Origin: Bifidobacterium apri
GTDB taxonomy: Bacteria > Actinomycetota > Actinomycetes > Actinomycetales > Bifidobacteriaceae
Reading direction: 5' to 3'
Assembly: GCF_009299485.1 (NCBI RefSeq)
Contig: NZ_WBSO01000002.1
Location: 124,001 to 188,000 of the forward strand
Length of the DNA: 64,000 nt
Below, piece by piece: positions 56,238 through 63,944 of this stretch (the stretch's first letter is position 1; each line of letters starts with the position of its first letter). Made by a program: the position numbers and the translations under genes. The notes under the pieces are model-generated. The model ran no database searches. It had not been told where the DNA came from and saw nothing but the letters and a program-made list of their open reading frames with translations.

Positions 56238-57149
56238 TCATGGGCATTGCAGCGGGATCGACGACACGAAATCCATATCACTCCCGCTGACCGGGTCGGT
56301 GAATACCAGACGGCGTGCAACCAGTTGCAGCGGAGCGCTGACATCATCCGGATCGCAAGGCTTCAGCACCGGATAGAACGGGTCACCCACAATCGGCAGG
56401 CCGAGCGAACTCATATGGACACGCAGCTGATGAGTTTTACCCGTCGTCGGATGCAACACGTATCGACGGATACCCATGGGCAGCGCAGTCGCACCAGGCC
56501 CGTCCGCGCTCATACCGCAGGCGTCGGGCAGATCAATGATGGTCTGCGCATTCGGCTCCCCCGGTATTTCGTAGGCTTGCAAACGGCCACGATCCTTGAC
56601 GATATGCGAGCATCGCTTGAGGGGAAACACTGCCGGAGCTTGCAATCGTGTGACCGTACCGGTCCGCGGACGCGCGATCGGCGACGCCGGGGCAAGACAT
56701 TCGTAGGTCTTGCGCACCTCATGGTTCTGGAACAGCATCTGGTAGGCGCCCCGGCATGCCGGGTCCCGCACGAACACCACGATCCCGGCAGTCAACCGAT
56801 CCAGCCGATGCGCCGGCGTGATGTGCGGCTCCCCGTACAGCTCACGCAGTTTGATCAGCGCCGACTGCCGATACCACATGCCGCGGGGTGTGGTCGGCAC
56901 GAAATGCGGCTTGTCGATGACAATGATCCGCTCGTCCTCATACAACACCACACAGTGAAACGGGATGTCGGGCTCGTCGGTCACCCAGCGGTGTCGTTTG
57001 GCGACCGGCTCTTGCCGTGTACGCGACGCTTGCTTCCGCGCGTCACGCATCGAAGTATCGCCGTCGTCAGACAGCGCGGCGGCATGCCCGGAGCGCAGCA
57101 ACGTCGCATCGGGCACGCCGTCAGTGTGAGCCACAGGCATGCGTGGCAT
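56238..57149 (-). CDS. RluA-family pseudouridine synthase
   Basis: A 303-aa enzyme. The catalytic aspartate is in PAHRLDRLTAGIVVF, preceded by VLYEDERIIVIDKPHFVPTT and followed by RKTYECLAP and GKTHQLRVHMSSLGLPIVGD, all family-typical. It isomerises uridine in rRNA or tRNA; the target site cannot be read from sequence. There is no S4 domain; the first 50 residues are polar and Arg-rich. The ATG at 57149 shares one base with the glmS stop (TGATG), so the two are translationally coupled. Confidence 0.88.
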   Translation of the reverse strand: MPRMPVAHTDGVPDATLLRSGHAAALSDDGDTSMRDARKQASRTRQEPVAKRHRWVTDEPDIPFHCVVLYEDERIIVIDKPHFVPTTPRGMWYRQSALIKLRELYGEPHITPAHRLDRLTAGIVVFVRDPACRGAYQMLFQNHEVRKTYECLAPASPIARPRTGTVTRLQAPAVFPLKRCSHIVKDRGRLQAYEIPGEPNAQTIIDLPDACGMSADGPGATALPMGIRRYVLHPTTGKTHQLRVHMSSLGLPIVGDPFYPVLKPCDPDDVSAPLQLVARRLVFTDPVSGSDMDFVSSIPLQCP

Positions 57150-59038
57150 CACTCAACGGTCACGGATTTGGCGAGATTACGCGGCTTGTCCACGTCATAG
57201 CCCTTGAGCATGGCCATATCCATGGCGAACAACTGCAACGGCACCACGTCCACGAGCGGGCTGAGCAGCGTGGGGCATACCGGACGCCAGAACACGACAT
57301 CCGCATACTGTTCGACATCCGGGTCGCCCAGTTCGGCAACAGCGATGGTGTACGCGCCACGCGCCTTGACTTCCTCGATGCCGGAAATCACCTTGTTGTG
57401 CAGAATGTTGCGCCCGCGAGCCGACGGCACGATCACGACGACCGGCTCACCCGCGTCCACCAGCGCGATCGGGCCATGCTTGAGCTCGCCCGCGGCGAAG
57501 CCCTCGGTGAAGGTGTAGGCGATTTCCTTGAGTTTCAACGCGCCTTCCAGCGCAACCGGGTAGCCCACATGACGGCCGAGGAACAGGAAGGAATGCGCGT
57601 TGACCATCCGCTTGGCGGCCTGCTCGACGTTGCCCGCCTGATTGTCCAGCACCCACTGGATTTTTTCGGGCATGCCCTTGAGCTGCTCGAGGATGTGCCT
57701 GATCTCGTCGCGGTACATCGTGCCCTTCACTTGCGCCAGATACAGGCCAAGCAGGTAGGCGGCGACAATCTGCGCGACGAAGGCCTTGGTGGAGGCGACC
57801 GCGATTTCCGGGCCCGCGTGCGTGTACAGCACAGCGTCGGATTCGCGCGGGATGCTGGCACCCTGCGTGTTGCAGATCGCCAGTACGCGCGACCCCTGTT
57901 CGCGGGCGTGGCGCAAGGCCATCAGCGTGTCCATGGTCTCGCCGGACTGCGAAATCGCGACGACCAGGGTGCGGGGCGTCAGAATCGGATCGCGATACCG
58001 GAATTCATGCGCCAGTTCGACTTCGACCGGGATGCGCACCCAATGTTCGATCGCGTATTTGGCGACCATGCCGGCATAGCTTGCCGTGCCGCACGCCACG
58101 ACGATGATCTTGTCGACCTGGCGGAACACGTCCAGCCCGATATGCACTTCGTCGAGCACGATATCGCCCTGGTCGTCAAAGCGGCCGAGCAGCGTATTGG
58201 CCACGGCCTCCGGGTCCTCGTGAATCTCCTTGTCCATGAACGAGGGCCAGCCACCCTTTTCCGCCGCGGAAGCGTCCCAATCGACGGTGAAACGCTTGGA
58301 ATCCTTCACCGGGTTGCCGTTGAAATCGGTGACGATTACATGGTCACCGCTGATGCACACGGCCTGGTCCTGCCCAATTTCCATGGCCTGCTTGGTGTAG
58401 GCGACGAACGCGGCGACATCCGAACCGAGGAAGTTCTCCCCCTCGCCCAGACCCACCACGAGCGGGGAATCATGCCGTGCGCCGACGACGATATCAGGCT
58501 GGCGGCAGTCCACGGCGAGGATGGTGAACGCGCCGGTCAGCATGCGGGCCACGCGCCGCAACGCTTCAAACAGGTCGGGTTTGCCGGTTTCCTCGATGAT
58601 GGTGTTGGCAACCTTGCCGAGCAGTTTCGCCGCGACTTCGGTATCAGTGCCGGAGGAGAACACGTACCCTTCGGATTGCAGATCCATTTTCAGCTGTGAT
58701 GCGTTTTCGATGATGCCATTGTGGATGATGGCGATTTTCCCGTCCGCGCTCACATGCGGATGCGCGTTGGTGTCGCTGGGCTCGCCGTTCGTGGCCCACC
58801 GCGTATGTCCGATGCCGACCGTTGCGTCCGGAAGAGGCGAACGCTTGAGGTCGGCTTTGAGATTGTCCAGGCGACCTGCCTTCTTGCGAACGGCTACGAG
58901 ATTCATGCCAGGTGCGGCAAGTGCGACGCCCGCGGAATCATATCCACGGTATTCCAGCCTGCCCAGACCTTGCATGCATACTTCCAATGGTTTGCCGCAT
59001 GCGGTCATGCCGCCTGCATATCCTACGATTCCGCACAT
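57149..59038 (-). CDS. glmS: glutamine--fructose-6-phosphate aminotransferase (isomerizing)
   Basis: A 629-aa enzyme that makes glucosamine-6-phosphate for the cell wall. The N-terminal glutaminase domain starts MCGIVGYAGG with the nucleophile Cys2, and TRWATNGEPSDTNAHPH follows. Two SIS domains occupy about 300-620 with SQSGETMDTLMALRHAREQG and the C-terminal KPRNLAKSVTVE, which is diagnostic for GlmS. The start has little Shine-Dalgarno sequence, but a promoter lies close (59060-59089), giving a leader of about 20 nt. It is followed without gap by the pseudouridine synthase gene. Confidence 0.96.
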   Translation of the reverse strand: MCGIVGYAGGMTACGKPLEVCMQGLGRLEYRGYDSAGVALAAPGMNLVAVRKKAGRLDNLKADLKRSPLPDATVGIGHTRWATNGEPSDTNAHPHVSADGKIAIIHNGIIENASQLKMDLQSEGYVFSSGTDTEVAAKLLGKVANTIIEETGKPDLFEALRRVARMLTGAFTILAVDCRQPDIVVGARHDSPLVVGLGEGENFLGSDVAAFVAYTKQAMEIGQDQAVCISGDHVIVTDFNGNPVKDSKRFTVDWDASAAEKGGWPSFMDKEIHEDPEAVANTLLGRFDDQGDIVLDEVHIGLDVFRQVDKIIVVACGTASYAGMVAKYAIEHWVRIPVEVELAHEFRYRDPILTPRTLVVAISQSGETMDTLMALRHAREQGSRVLAICNTQGASIPRESDAVLYTHAGPEIAVASTKAFVAQIVAAYLLGLYLAQVKGTMYRDEIRHILEQLKGMPEKIQWVLDNQAGNVEQAAKRMVNAHSFLFLGRHVGYPVALEGALKLKEIAYTFTEGFAAGELKHGPIALVDAGEPVVVIVPSARGRNILHNKVISGIEEVKARGAYTIAVAELGDPDVEQYADVVFWRPVCPTLLSPLVDVVPLQLFAMDMAMLKGYDVDKPRNLAKSVTVE

Positions 59039-59059
59039 AGCACACCAGTGTATCGGACG

Positions 59060-59089
59060 ATTATGTCAAGCGCCGATGGCGAAAGTCAC
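59060..59089 (-). promoter_or_regulatory. glmS promoter candidate
   Basis: On the minus strand GTGACT (59084-59089) and CATAAT (59060-59065) are 18 bp apart, with the start codon about 22 bases downstream of the -10. A 10-bp inverted repeat AAGCGCCGAT/ATCGGCGCTT (59068-59077 and 59107-59116) encloses the -35, and could be an operator or the terminator of the upstream lipoprotein gene. Confidence 0.5.
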
Positions 59090-59126
59090 TTTCACATAAC
59101 CGGCCAATCGGCGCTTGGAATGCACA

Positions 59127-59810
59127 TCACGAATTCGTTTGGCACGCTTCGTACAGTTTCGCCTTCGCGGCATCATACCCTGGGGCGGATTCGTCGAAAT
59201 ACTTGCCGAATACGTTCTTGTCCTTGTTCTCGTCGCTGACGATCGCCTTGTAATCATCCACCGTCATGGATTGTTCGGCGAGCCCGTTTTTCTTCAGGCA
59301 TTGGAGCAACGGTACCGCTGGATCCTCGTTCTTGGGATTGCTTTTCATGCTGTCGTGCAGAATGCTCATGCTGGTGAAATCATTGTCCTCGTCGCATTGG
59401 GCGACAGCGGAATCGCCATCGCTTTGGCTCATTCCGGCGGGATACGTGGTTTGCATGCCGCCTTGCGAGTCAAAAGTGACATCGACGCCTTGCTGTTTCG
59501 CGCAATCGCTGAAATGCTCGCTGAGTTCGTTGAACTCTTCGTCGGTGATTTTGCTGTCCTTCAGTATCTTCTTGGTCAGGGACTGGTGTGCATCATCGTA
59601 GGTGCGTTTGATTTGTTGCGCGTAGTATCCGGTGAAGACGGTGCCGTCCTTCGCAGTGGCGCTACTCGATGCACTTGTCGCGGTGCCAGTGGACGGAGCG
59701 GTATGTCCTCCGCCCGCACAGCCCGAAAGCAATGTTGCACAGCACGCCATGGCGCATACCATGACTGTCACAGCGGTGTGACGGTTCCCCCTATTGTTGG
59801 TCTTTTTCAT
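59127..59810 (-). CDS. small lipoprotein, paralogue of the neighbouring lipoprotein
   Basis: A 227-aa exported lipoprotein: basic n-region, hydrophobic core VTVMVCAMACCATLLSGC with lipobox LSGC (Cys31), then a Ser/Thr/Ala linker. The domain contains TVFTGYYAQQIKRTYDDAHQ, KILKDSKITDEEFNELSEHF and SDCAKQQ, which align with the neighbouring protein at 59911-60411 (FVFKGPYARKFADTYNS, LIEDGKISEKDLDAIQD, MDCVNAQ). Four mature-domain cysteines may form disulfides. I do not recognise the family. A role in immunity or signalling for the adjacent bacteriocin-like peptide is only inferred from position. Confidence 0.72.
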   Translation of the reverse strand: MKKTNNRGNRHTAVTVMVCAMACCATLLSGCAGGGHTAPSTGTATSASSSATAKDGTVFTGYYAQQIKRTYDDAHQSLTKKILKDSKITDEEFNELSEHFSDCAKQQGVDVTFDSQGGMQTTYPAGMSQSDGDSAVAQCDEDNDFTSMSILHDSMKSNPKNEDPAVPLLQCLKKNGLAEQSMTVDDYKAIVSDENKDKNVFGKYFDESAPGYDAAKAKLYEACQTNS

Positions 59811-59854
59811 GATTTCACTTCTCGGAGTGGTGATTCTTTCATTTCGCAGAGTCG

Positions 59855-59899
59855 GAAGGTGGGCTTGTGCCGCGAGTCCCGTAGCGCAAGCCCGCCTTC
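59855..59899 (-). terminator. 16-bp stem-loop between the two lipoprotein genes
   Basis: The arms 59855-59870 and 59884-59899 pair over 16 bp with two wobble pairs around a 13-nt loop. It starts 12 bases after the stop at 59911 and ends 45 bp before the next start, so the second lipoprotein gene depends on read-through or its own promoter. Confidence 0.65.
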
Positions 59900-59910
59900 G
59901 CGGTTATTTA

Positions 59911-60411
59911 TCATTTGGATTGATCGTTATCATCGGGATGTTCATGGACGTATACGTAGTGGGACAGATCGTTGATCTTATACCCGTCGTAACGTTCCAT
60001 GCATTGCTTCGCAATCTTGTTCATCCTCTTCGCATTCGCACCATGGTAAGGATGCGGCATCCTTGTGCTTTCCGTCCAATCGATGTCGACGAAATCGTTT
60101 TCGCTTTGAGCTTGGGCATTGACACAATCCATTACCTTGTCTTGAATCGCATCAAGATCCTTCTCACTGATTTTGCCATCCTCGATGAGTCTCCGGGCGA
60201 AACCAGTCTGAAGGCTGTTGTATGTGTCTGCAAATTTCCGAGCATATGGCCCTTTGAACACGAATCCATTCTCGGCCTTCGCAGTGCTTTGCGATGGGTC
60301 TGGGGTCGCATTCTGATGTCCGGCACCGCAAGCGATACACATCAAGCATACCACGGCGACGCCGAAAATCAAGAGCACATTTCGTATATGAGCAACGGTA
60401 TGAGTCAACAT
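59911..60411 (-). CDS. small lipoprotein of the bacteriocin-like locus
   Basis: A 166-aa protein with an N-terminal hydrophobic segment (VLLIFGVAVVCLMCIAC) ending in a possible lipobox (CIAC) and then a Gln/Thr/Ser linker. The domain is related to the lipoprotein at 59127-59810 but shorter, with a His/Asp-rich C-terminus (HYVYVHEHPDDND). I placed the start at 60411, 13 bases after the peptide gene's stop at 60425. An in-frame ATG at 60447 would overlap that gene and has no better ribosome site. Expression is probably coupled to the peptide gene. Function unknown. Confidence 0.65.
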   Translation of the reverse strand: MLTHTVAHIRNVLLIFGVAVVCLMCIACGAGHQNATPDPSQSTAKAENGFVFKGPYARKFADTYNSLQTGFARRLIEDGKISEKDLDAIQDKVMDCVNAQAQSENDFVDIDWTESTRMPHPYHGANAKRMNKIAKQCMERYDGYKINDLSHYVYVHEHPDDNDQSK

Positions 60412-60424
60412 CCTGGACCAATCA

Positions 60425-60724
60425 CTAATACCTGTGCCACTGTGCATCGTACGTTACCAACGGCTGTCCATGCGCATTCGCATATGACTTATGATAGGTC
60501 GGGGCCCATTTTCCATAAGCATTCCTCTTAGTCCCGTCATTGAATGAATACCTCAGTACGTGCCGCGAATACACCCCCTGTACCGTCGCCATGGAGTATG
60601 TCCAGTACACTACACCGCAATTCCAAACATCCCTCGCATTCGCGGTACCCGCCAATCCAGTCGCGAGCAGCAGCGATGCTGTAACCGCGGCCAATGCTGT
60701 CTTTACTTTCTTAGTTCTCTTCAT
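60425..60724 (-). CDS. small secreted peptide, lactococcin-972-like bacteriocin
   Basis: A 99-aa precursor. Residues 1-30 are a Sec signal peptide (MKRTKKVKTALAAVTASLLL, then ATGLAGTANA with cleavage expected after Ala30). The mature part is about 69 aa, Trp/Tyr-rich, with VWNCGVVYWTY near the start, NAYGKWAPTYHKSYA in the middle and a terminal AQWHRY. The size, the Sec leader, the G-K-W-A element and the aromatic C-terminus agree with the lactococcin 972 family, non-modified bacteriocins that act on cell-wall synthesis in the founding member. An ABC unit upstream fits such loci. AAGGAG lies 8 bases before the ATG. Family membership is by eye and should be tested. Confidence 0.62.
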   Translation of the reverse strand: MKRTKKVKTALAAVTASLLLATGLAGTANARDVWNCGVVYWTYSMATVQGVYSRHVLRYSFNDGTKRNAYGKWAPTYHKSYANAHGQPLVTYDAQWHRY

Positions 60725-60779
60725 TGTAGAGACTCCTTCTTGTGCCTCATATGCAACGCCCCGTTGACGTCACGATTGC

Positions 60780-60817
60780 ATTGTTTCTCGCTTCACCACA
60801 CGATGCAAATCCTTGTC
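60780..60817 (-). promoter_or_regulatory. promoter of the peptide gene with shared regulatory box
   Basis: Minus-strand TTGCAT (60803-60808) and AACAAT (60780-60785) are 17 bp apart. Overlapping and upstream of the -35 is GACAAGGATTTGC (60805-60817), identical to the box at 63932-63944 before the adaptor gene. Confidence 0.6.
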
Positions 60818-60847
60818 ATTGAAATTGCTACAAACCCCTGCTCACGG

Positions 60848-62026
60848 TCATCGATTCTTGAAATATTTGAACAGGTCGCGTTCGCGAGTGACCAGCATCG
60901 CAAGCGTGACGCCAGCCAACACACCTACAAGGGCCGCCGCTGGAATTCTGGCGAGAATGCCGATGAGCGTCAATGGAGCGATGATAATCCCTGTATCCAT
61001 TTCCGTCACCGCCCAGACTGCCAATGGCAGTGTCACAAGAATTGCCGAACAGCACCAGGTCAATGCCTCAAGCAGCATCTGTAGCCAAAGCGCGGCCTTG
61101 GGTTCGCCACAATGCATAGCGGATGCGAGTTCAAGCCTCCTGACGCGCACAACAGCGAATCCTATGAAGAACGCGGCGATCAGCATCACCATAGGAGCTA
61201 AGGCAGTCTGCCTCTCCCGGAAGGCCTTGACGGCATCCAGCTGTGAGCCTTGCGTGGCATTCAACTGACTGATCGTTGGCTGCTGCGAAGCATCCGAAGG
61301 CCATGAGGAGACCGTGGATTGCAACAATGACTGCATGGCATCAGGAACCGGCCAGGCTTTGACCACGCATTGGTCGAAATCGTCCGCATCAGCCGGAACC
61401 TGGCTGAGCGCCACGTATTCGTAATTCGTTGACCTGCCATCATCTGGATACTGGAATACACCGGCGATTCGAACGCTACCGCCGGCATGCAATGCCAGCT
61501 GACTTCCGGCGGCAGCGTTCACAGACTGTGCCGCTTGCGAGGAGAGCCAAATGCCATCGTAATCCCGAGTACTCAACCCTACCGTGTCGGAACGGTTCGA
61601 AGAAGCGAAGACATCCAGCGCCCCAACCGTGGCATCAAGCGAAGGAATGCCCGCTGAAGGCAGAATGGCGGAAATGACCTTATCGTTCTTCGAGCGAAGT
61701 GCACCCGAGGCAAGCACCCCGTCCATGCTGGACAACCGCTCGCACGCCTCGCCGCTGATCCTGCCTTTGAATTCGATGACATACGTCGATGCACCGGAAG
61801 CGATGTACCGGTTAACCTGCTGCGCTATTGAGCGAATACTGAAGAGGTCTGCCGCAGACAATCCGCCGATCAACACGGCAACAATCAACATCAGCATGAA
61901 GGCATGCGACGTTCCAGAGACAATGTCTCGCCAGGCTTCGTCGATAACGCCTCCCAGTCGCATCCGCCCTGTAGCCGGCATACCCCGGTCAATGGCATTC
62001 ACATCGGTATTCTGTTCCTGGCTCAC
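60848..62026 (-). CDS. MacB/FtsX-type ABC permease of the bacteriocin-like locus
   Basis: A 392-aa membrane protein with one helix at about 42-62 (AFMLMLIVAVLIGGLSAADL), a large extracellular domain of about 210 residues, and three helices at the C-terminus (about 275-385). That is the topology of MacB/FtsX permeases and of the integral membrane proteins associated with lactococcin-972-type bacteriocins. The start overlaps the ATPase stop by 4 bp (ATGA). It ends 123 bp before the peptide gene. Role: export of, or protection against, the peptide or a related envelope agent. Confidence 0.8.
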   Translation of the reverse strand: MSQEQNTDVNAIDRGMPATGRMRLGGVIDEAWRDIVSGTSHAFMLMLIVAVLIGGLSAADLFSIRSIAQQVNRYIASGASTYVIEFKGRISGEACERLSSMDGVLASGALRSKNDKVISAILPSAGIPSLDATVGALDVFASSNRSDTVGLSTRDYDGIWLSSQAAQSVNAAAGSQLALHAGGSVRIAGVFQYPDDGRSTNYEYVALSQVPADADDFDQCVVKAWPVPDAMQSLLQSTVSSWPSDASQQPTISQLNATQGSQLDAVKAFRERQTALAPMVMLIAAFFIGFAVVRVRRLELASAMHCGEPKAALWLQMLLEALTWCCSAILVTLPLAVWAVTEMDTGIIIAPLTLIGILARIPAAALVGVLAGVTLAMLVTRERDLFKYFKNR

Positions 62027-62721
62027 TGGTAATCCCTCAAATCAATGATGTCCGTACAGGCATCGCGGGTACGCGGATCATGCGTGGCGACCACGACGAT
62101 TGCCCCGGACATCGACAACGCATGCAAGGTACGGTTCACACTCGCCGCCGTCGCCAGATCAAGCTGTGCGGTCGGTTCGTCCACGAGAAGCAATCCCGCA
62201 TGGGAAGCGACCGCGCGTGCCAACATCAGCCGCTGCGCTTCACCACCGGACAGATCACGGAACTGTTTGTCGGCAAGATGATCGAGTCCGAATACACGCA
62301 ACAACGCCATGGCATGTTCCTCTGCTTCGCCTCGACGTTCTCCCCGCGAGATGTATGGCAGTGCCACATGGTCGATAACCTTTCTGCGCGCAACGCCATG
62401 AGGATTCTGCAACACCCAACACACTCTGCCACATGAAACCCGCGACACCTCGCCTTGAACCGGTTGCTGCCAACCGGCAATGATGGACAATAGCGTGGAT
62501 TTGCCCGAGCCGGAAGGACCGACCAGCGCATAAACGCGCCGGGGATACAGCGTCATGGTGATATGCCTGAACAGCCAGTCGTCCCCGTCGAAGCTGTGCC
62601 CGACATCGTCGAGCTTGACATGGGCAGACTGCTCATCACCGGAATTGTCCTGAACTGTACTGGTTCCCGCCAATCCTGCAACCGCGGGTCGTATGGACTC
62701 GAGCCGGTCTTGCCCGCTCAT
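62023..62721 (-). CDS. ABC ATPase of the bacteriocin-like locus
   Basis: A 232-aa ATPase with Walker A GPSGSGKSTLLSII, signature DLSGGEAQRLMLARAVA, Walker B LLLVDEPTAQLDLAT and H-loop THDPRTRD, in line with the MacB/LolD group. The core begins at about residue 35 (HVKLDDVGHSFDGDDW) after a short polar N-terminus. The start at 62721 overlaps the stop of the adaptor gene by 4 bp (ATGA), and its own stop overlaps the permease start in the same way, so all three are translationally coupled. Confidence 0.87.
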   Translation of the reverse strand: MSGQDRLESIRPAVAGLAGTSTVQDNSGDEQSAHVKLDDVGHSFDGDDWLFRHITMTLYPRRVYALVGPSGSGKSTLLSIIAGWQQPVQGEVSRVSCGRVCWVLQNPHGVARRKVIDHVALPYISRGERRGEAEEHAMALLRVFGLDHLADKQFRDLSGGEAQRLMLARAVASHAGLLLVDEPTAQLDLATAASVNRTLHALSMSGAIVVVATHDPRTRDACTDIIDLRDYQ

Positions 62722-63872
62722 CGGCACGCCTTGCCTGTGCTGGCGGGAACATCGACGGAAGTCAGGGATGCGCCGGATTGCACGCTGACCATCGATTTGC
62801 CAAGCTGGGAGGCGACCACATGGACGGCGACCGGCTTGCCGCGCGAAACCACGCATGCCGAATCCGCGGAGACATCGTACATCGCCGCCGGCGGCACCGA
62901 GACCACGTTCAGCGCTTTGGCGAGCTTCCAGCGATATGTAACGTTGATGGTGTTCGGAGCGGTGTCTTGTCCCGTGTCGCTTTGGGCCCCTCCGGTATCG
63001 GAAGCCTGCCCGGAGGCTGTCGGCTGTTGGGCGGCACGGTATTCGTTGCTCGCACCGATGGCTGAGAGCAGGGAGGCGTCAGTGCTGTCTGCTGTCTGAT
63101 CGGTGATGGTGAACGTCGCACCGTTGACTTCCATGACCCGATCACCTTGCACCATCGAGGAATCATTGCGTCGGAACGTCGCACGGACCGGTTGGCTGGT
63201 AGTCGTCAGCACATCGGCTCCCTGCTCGACCTGCCCGCCATATCGGGCTTGGCACTCCTTGACAGTCACCTGCTGTTGGGGCAACCATGCGAACAACGAC
63301 GTATCGATGCTCCACTGGCGCTCTTGCGTGGTTCCCTGCGTCCCGGCGGTTGTGGCAAGCGCATTGAAGGCTTTCACCGTATCCCACGTCATCACGTCCG
63401 AATCCGGAGCCGCATATCCGAGCCGTCTGAGCTCCGCATTGAGCGCCGCGATATCACCGCCCTTCATGCCACCGGTCATCGTCCGATACGGTGGTGTTCT
63501 CAGATACAGGGCGAGTTGGAGTTGTCCGTCAATGGCAATGAACGCGGAGCCTGATTCGATGTTGCTTCCGGCCGCGCACTGTCTCAACTCCGTAACCACT
63601 CCCCCAACCGGAGCGGCTACGGAACCGGATTCACTGCGTTCCACCGTGACGGTGACGGAACGCTCGTCATCATATGGTTCCGATCGCACGGCAAGTGTGC
63701 CCGCGCGCGTAGTCGACTCGAACGCGGTAGGTTGGGGCTCACGGGTGAGCAGAAACCCGCCGCACACGCCGGCCGCCAGCATGACGAGCGCGAGCAGAAC
63801 AGCCACGGAGACGGACACAGTGTTGCGGCCCATGTTCCGGTTCGTACCGGTTTTCGGATGATGTAGCCGCAT
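62718..63872 (-). CDS. membrane-anchored adaptor (MacA/HlyD-like) with peptidoglycan-binding-type domain
   Basis: A 384-aa protein with an N-terminal membrane anchor (about 16-42) and an extracytoplasmic part. VERSESGSVAAPVGGVVTEL (about 77-96) looks like the lipoyl half-motif of membrane-fusion adaptors. GGDIAALNAELRRLGYAA followed by TWDTVKAFNALA (about 138-172) looks like a peptidoglycan-binding domain-1 segment inserted in it. A second beta domain with VRATFRRNDSSMVQGDRVM follows. Such adaptors pair with MacB-type transporters in actinobacterial bacteriocin or antimicrobial-peptide loci. AAGGAG lies 7 bases before the ATG at 63872, which decides the start. Confidence 0.75.
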   Translation of the reverse strand: MRLHHPKTGTNRNMGRNTVSVSVAVLLALVMLAAGVCGGFLLTREPQPTAFESTTRAGTLAVRSEPYDDERSVTVTVERSESGSVAAPVGGVVTELRQCAAGSNIESGSAFIAIDGQLQLALYLRTPPYRTMTGGMKGGDIAALNAELRRLGYAAPDSDVMTWDTVKAFNALATTAGTQGTTQERQWSIDTSLFAWLPQQQVTVKECQARYGGQVEQGADVLTTTSQPVRATFRRNDSSMVQGDRVMEVNGATFTITDQTADSTDASLLSAIGASNEYRAAQQPTASGQASDTGGAQSDTGQDTAPNTINVTYRWKLAKALNVVSVPPAAMYDVSADSACVVSRGKPVAVHVVASQLGKSMVSVQSGASLTSVDVPASTGKACR

Positions 63873-63906
63873 TCTGTGCTCCTTCGTGCAGAATCGAAAC
63901 GTAGCC

Positions 63907-63944
63907 ATTATCGGCAGGGAGGAATCCGCAGGCAAATCCTTGTC
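63907..63944 (-). promoter_or_regulatory. promoter of the ABC unit with shared regulatory box
   Basis: Minus-strand TTGCCT (63930-63935) and GATAAT (63907-63912) are 17 bp apart, ending 35 bases before the adaptor start. GACAAGGATTTGC (63932-63944) overlaps the -35 and is identical to the box before the peptide gene. Beyond it, to the window end at 64000, I see no gene. Confidence 0.65.

Noticed and set aside
59039..59126. glmS ribozyme
   Set aside because: The leader from the likely promoter is only about 20 nt, far too short for the ribozyme.
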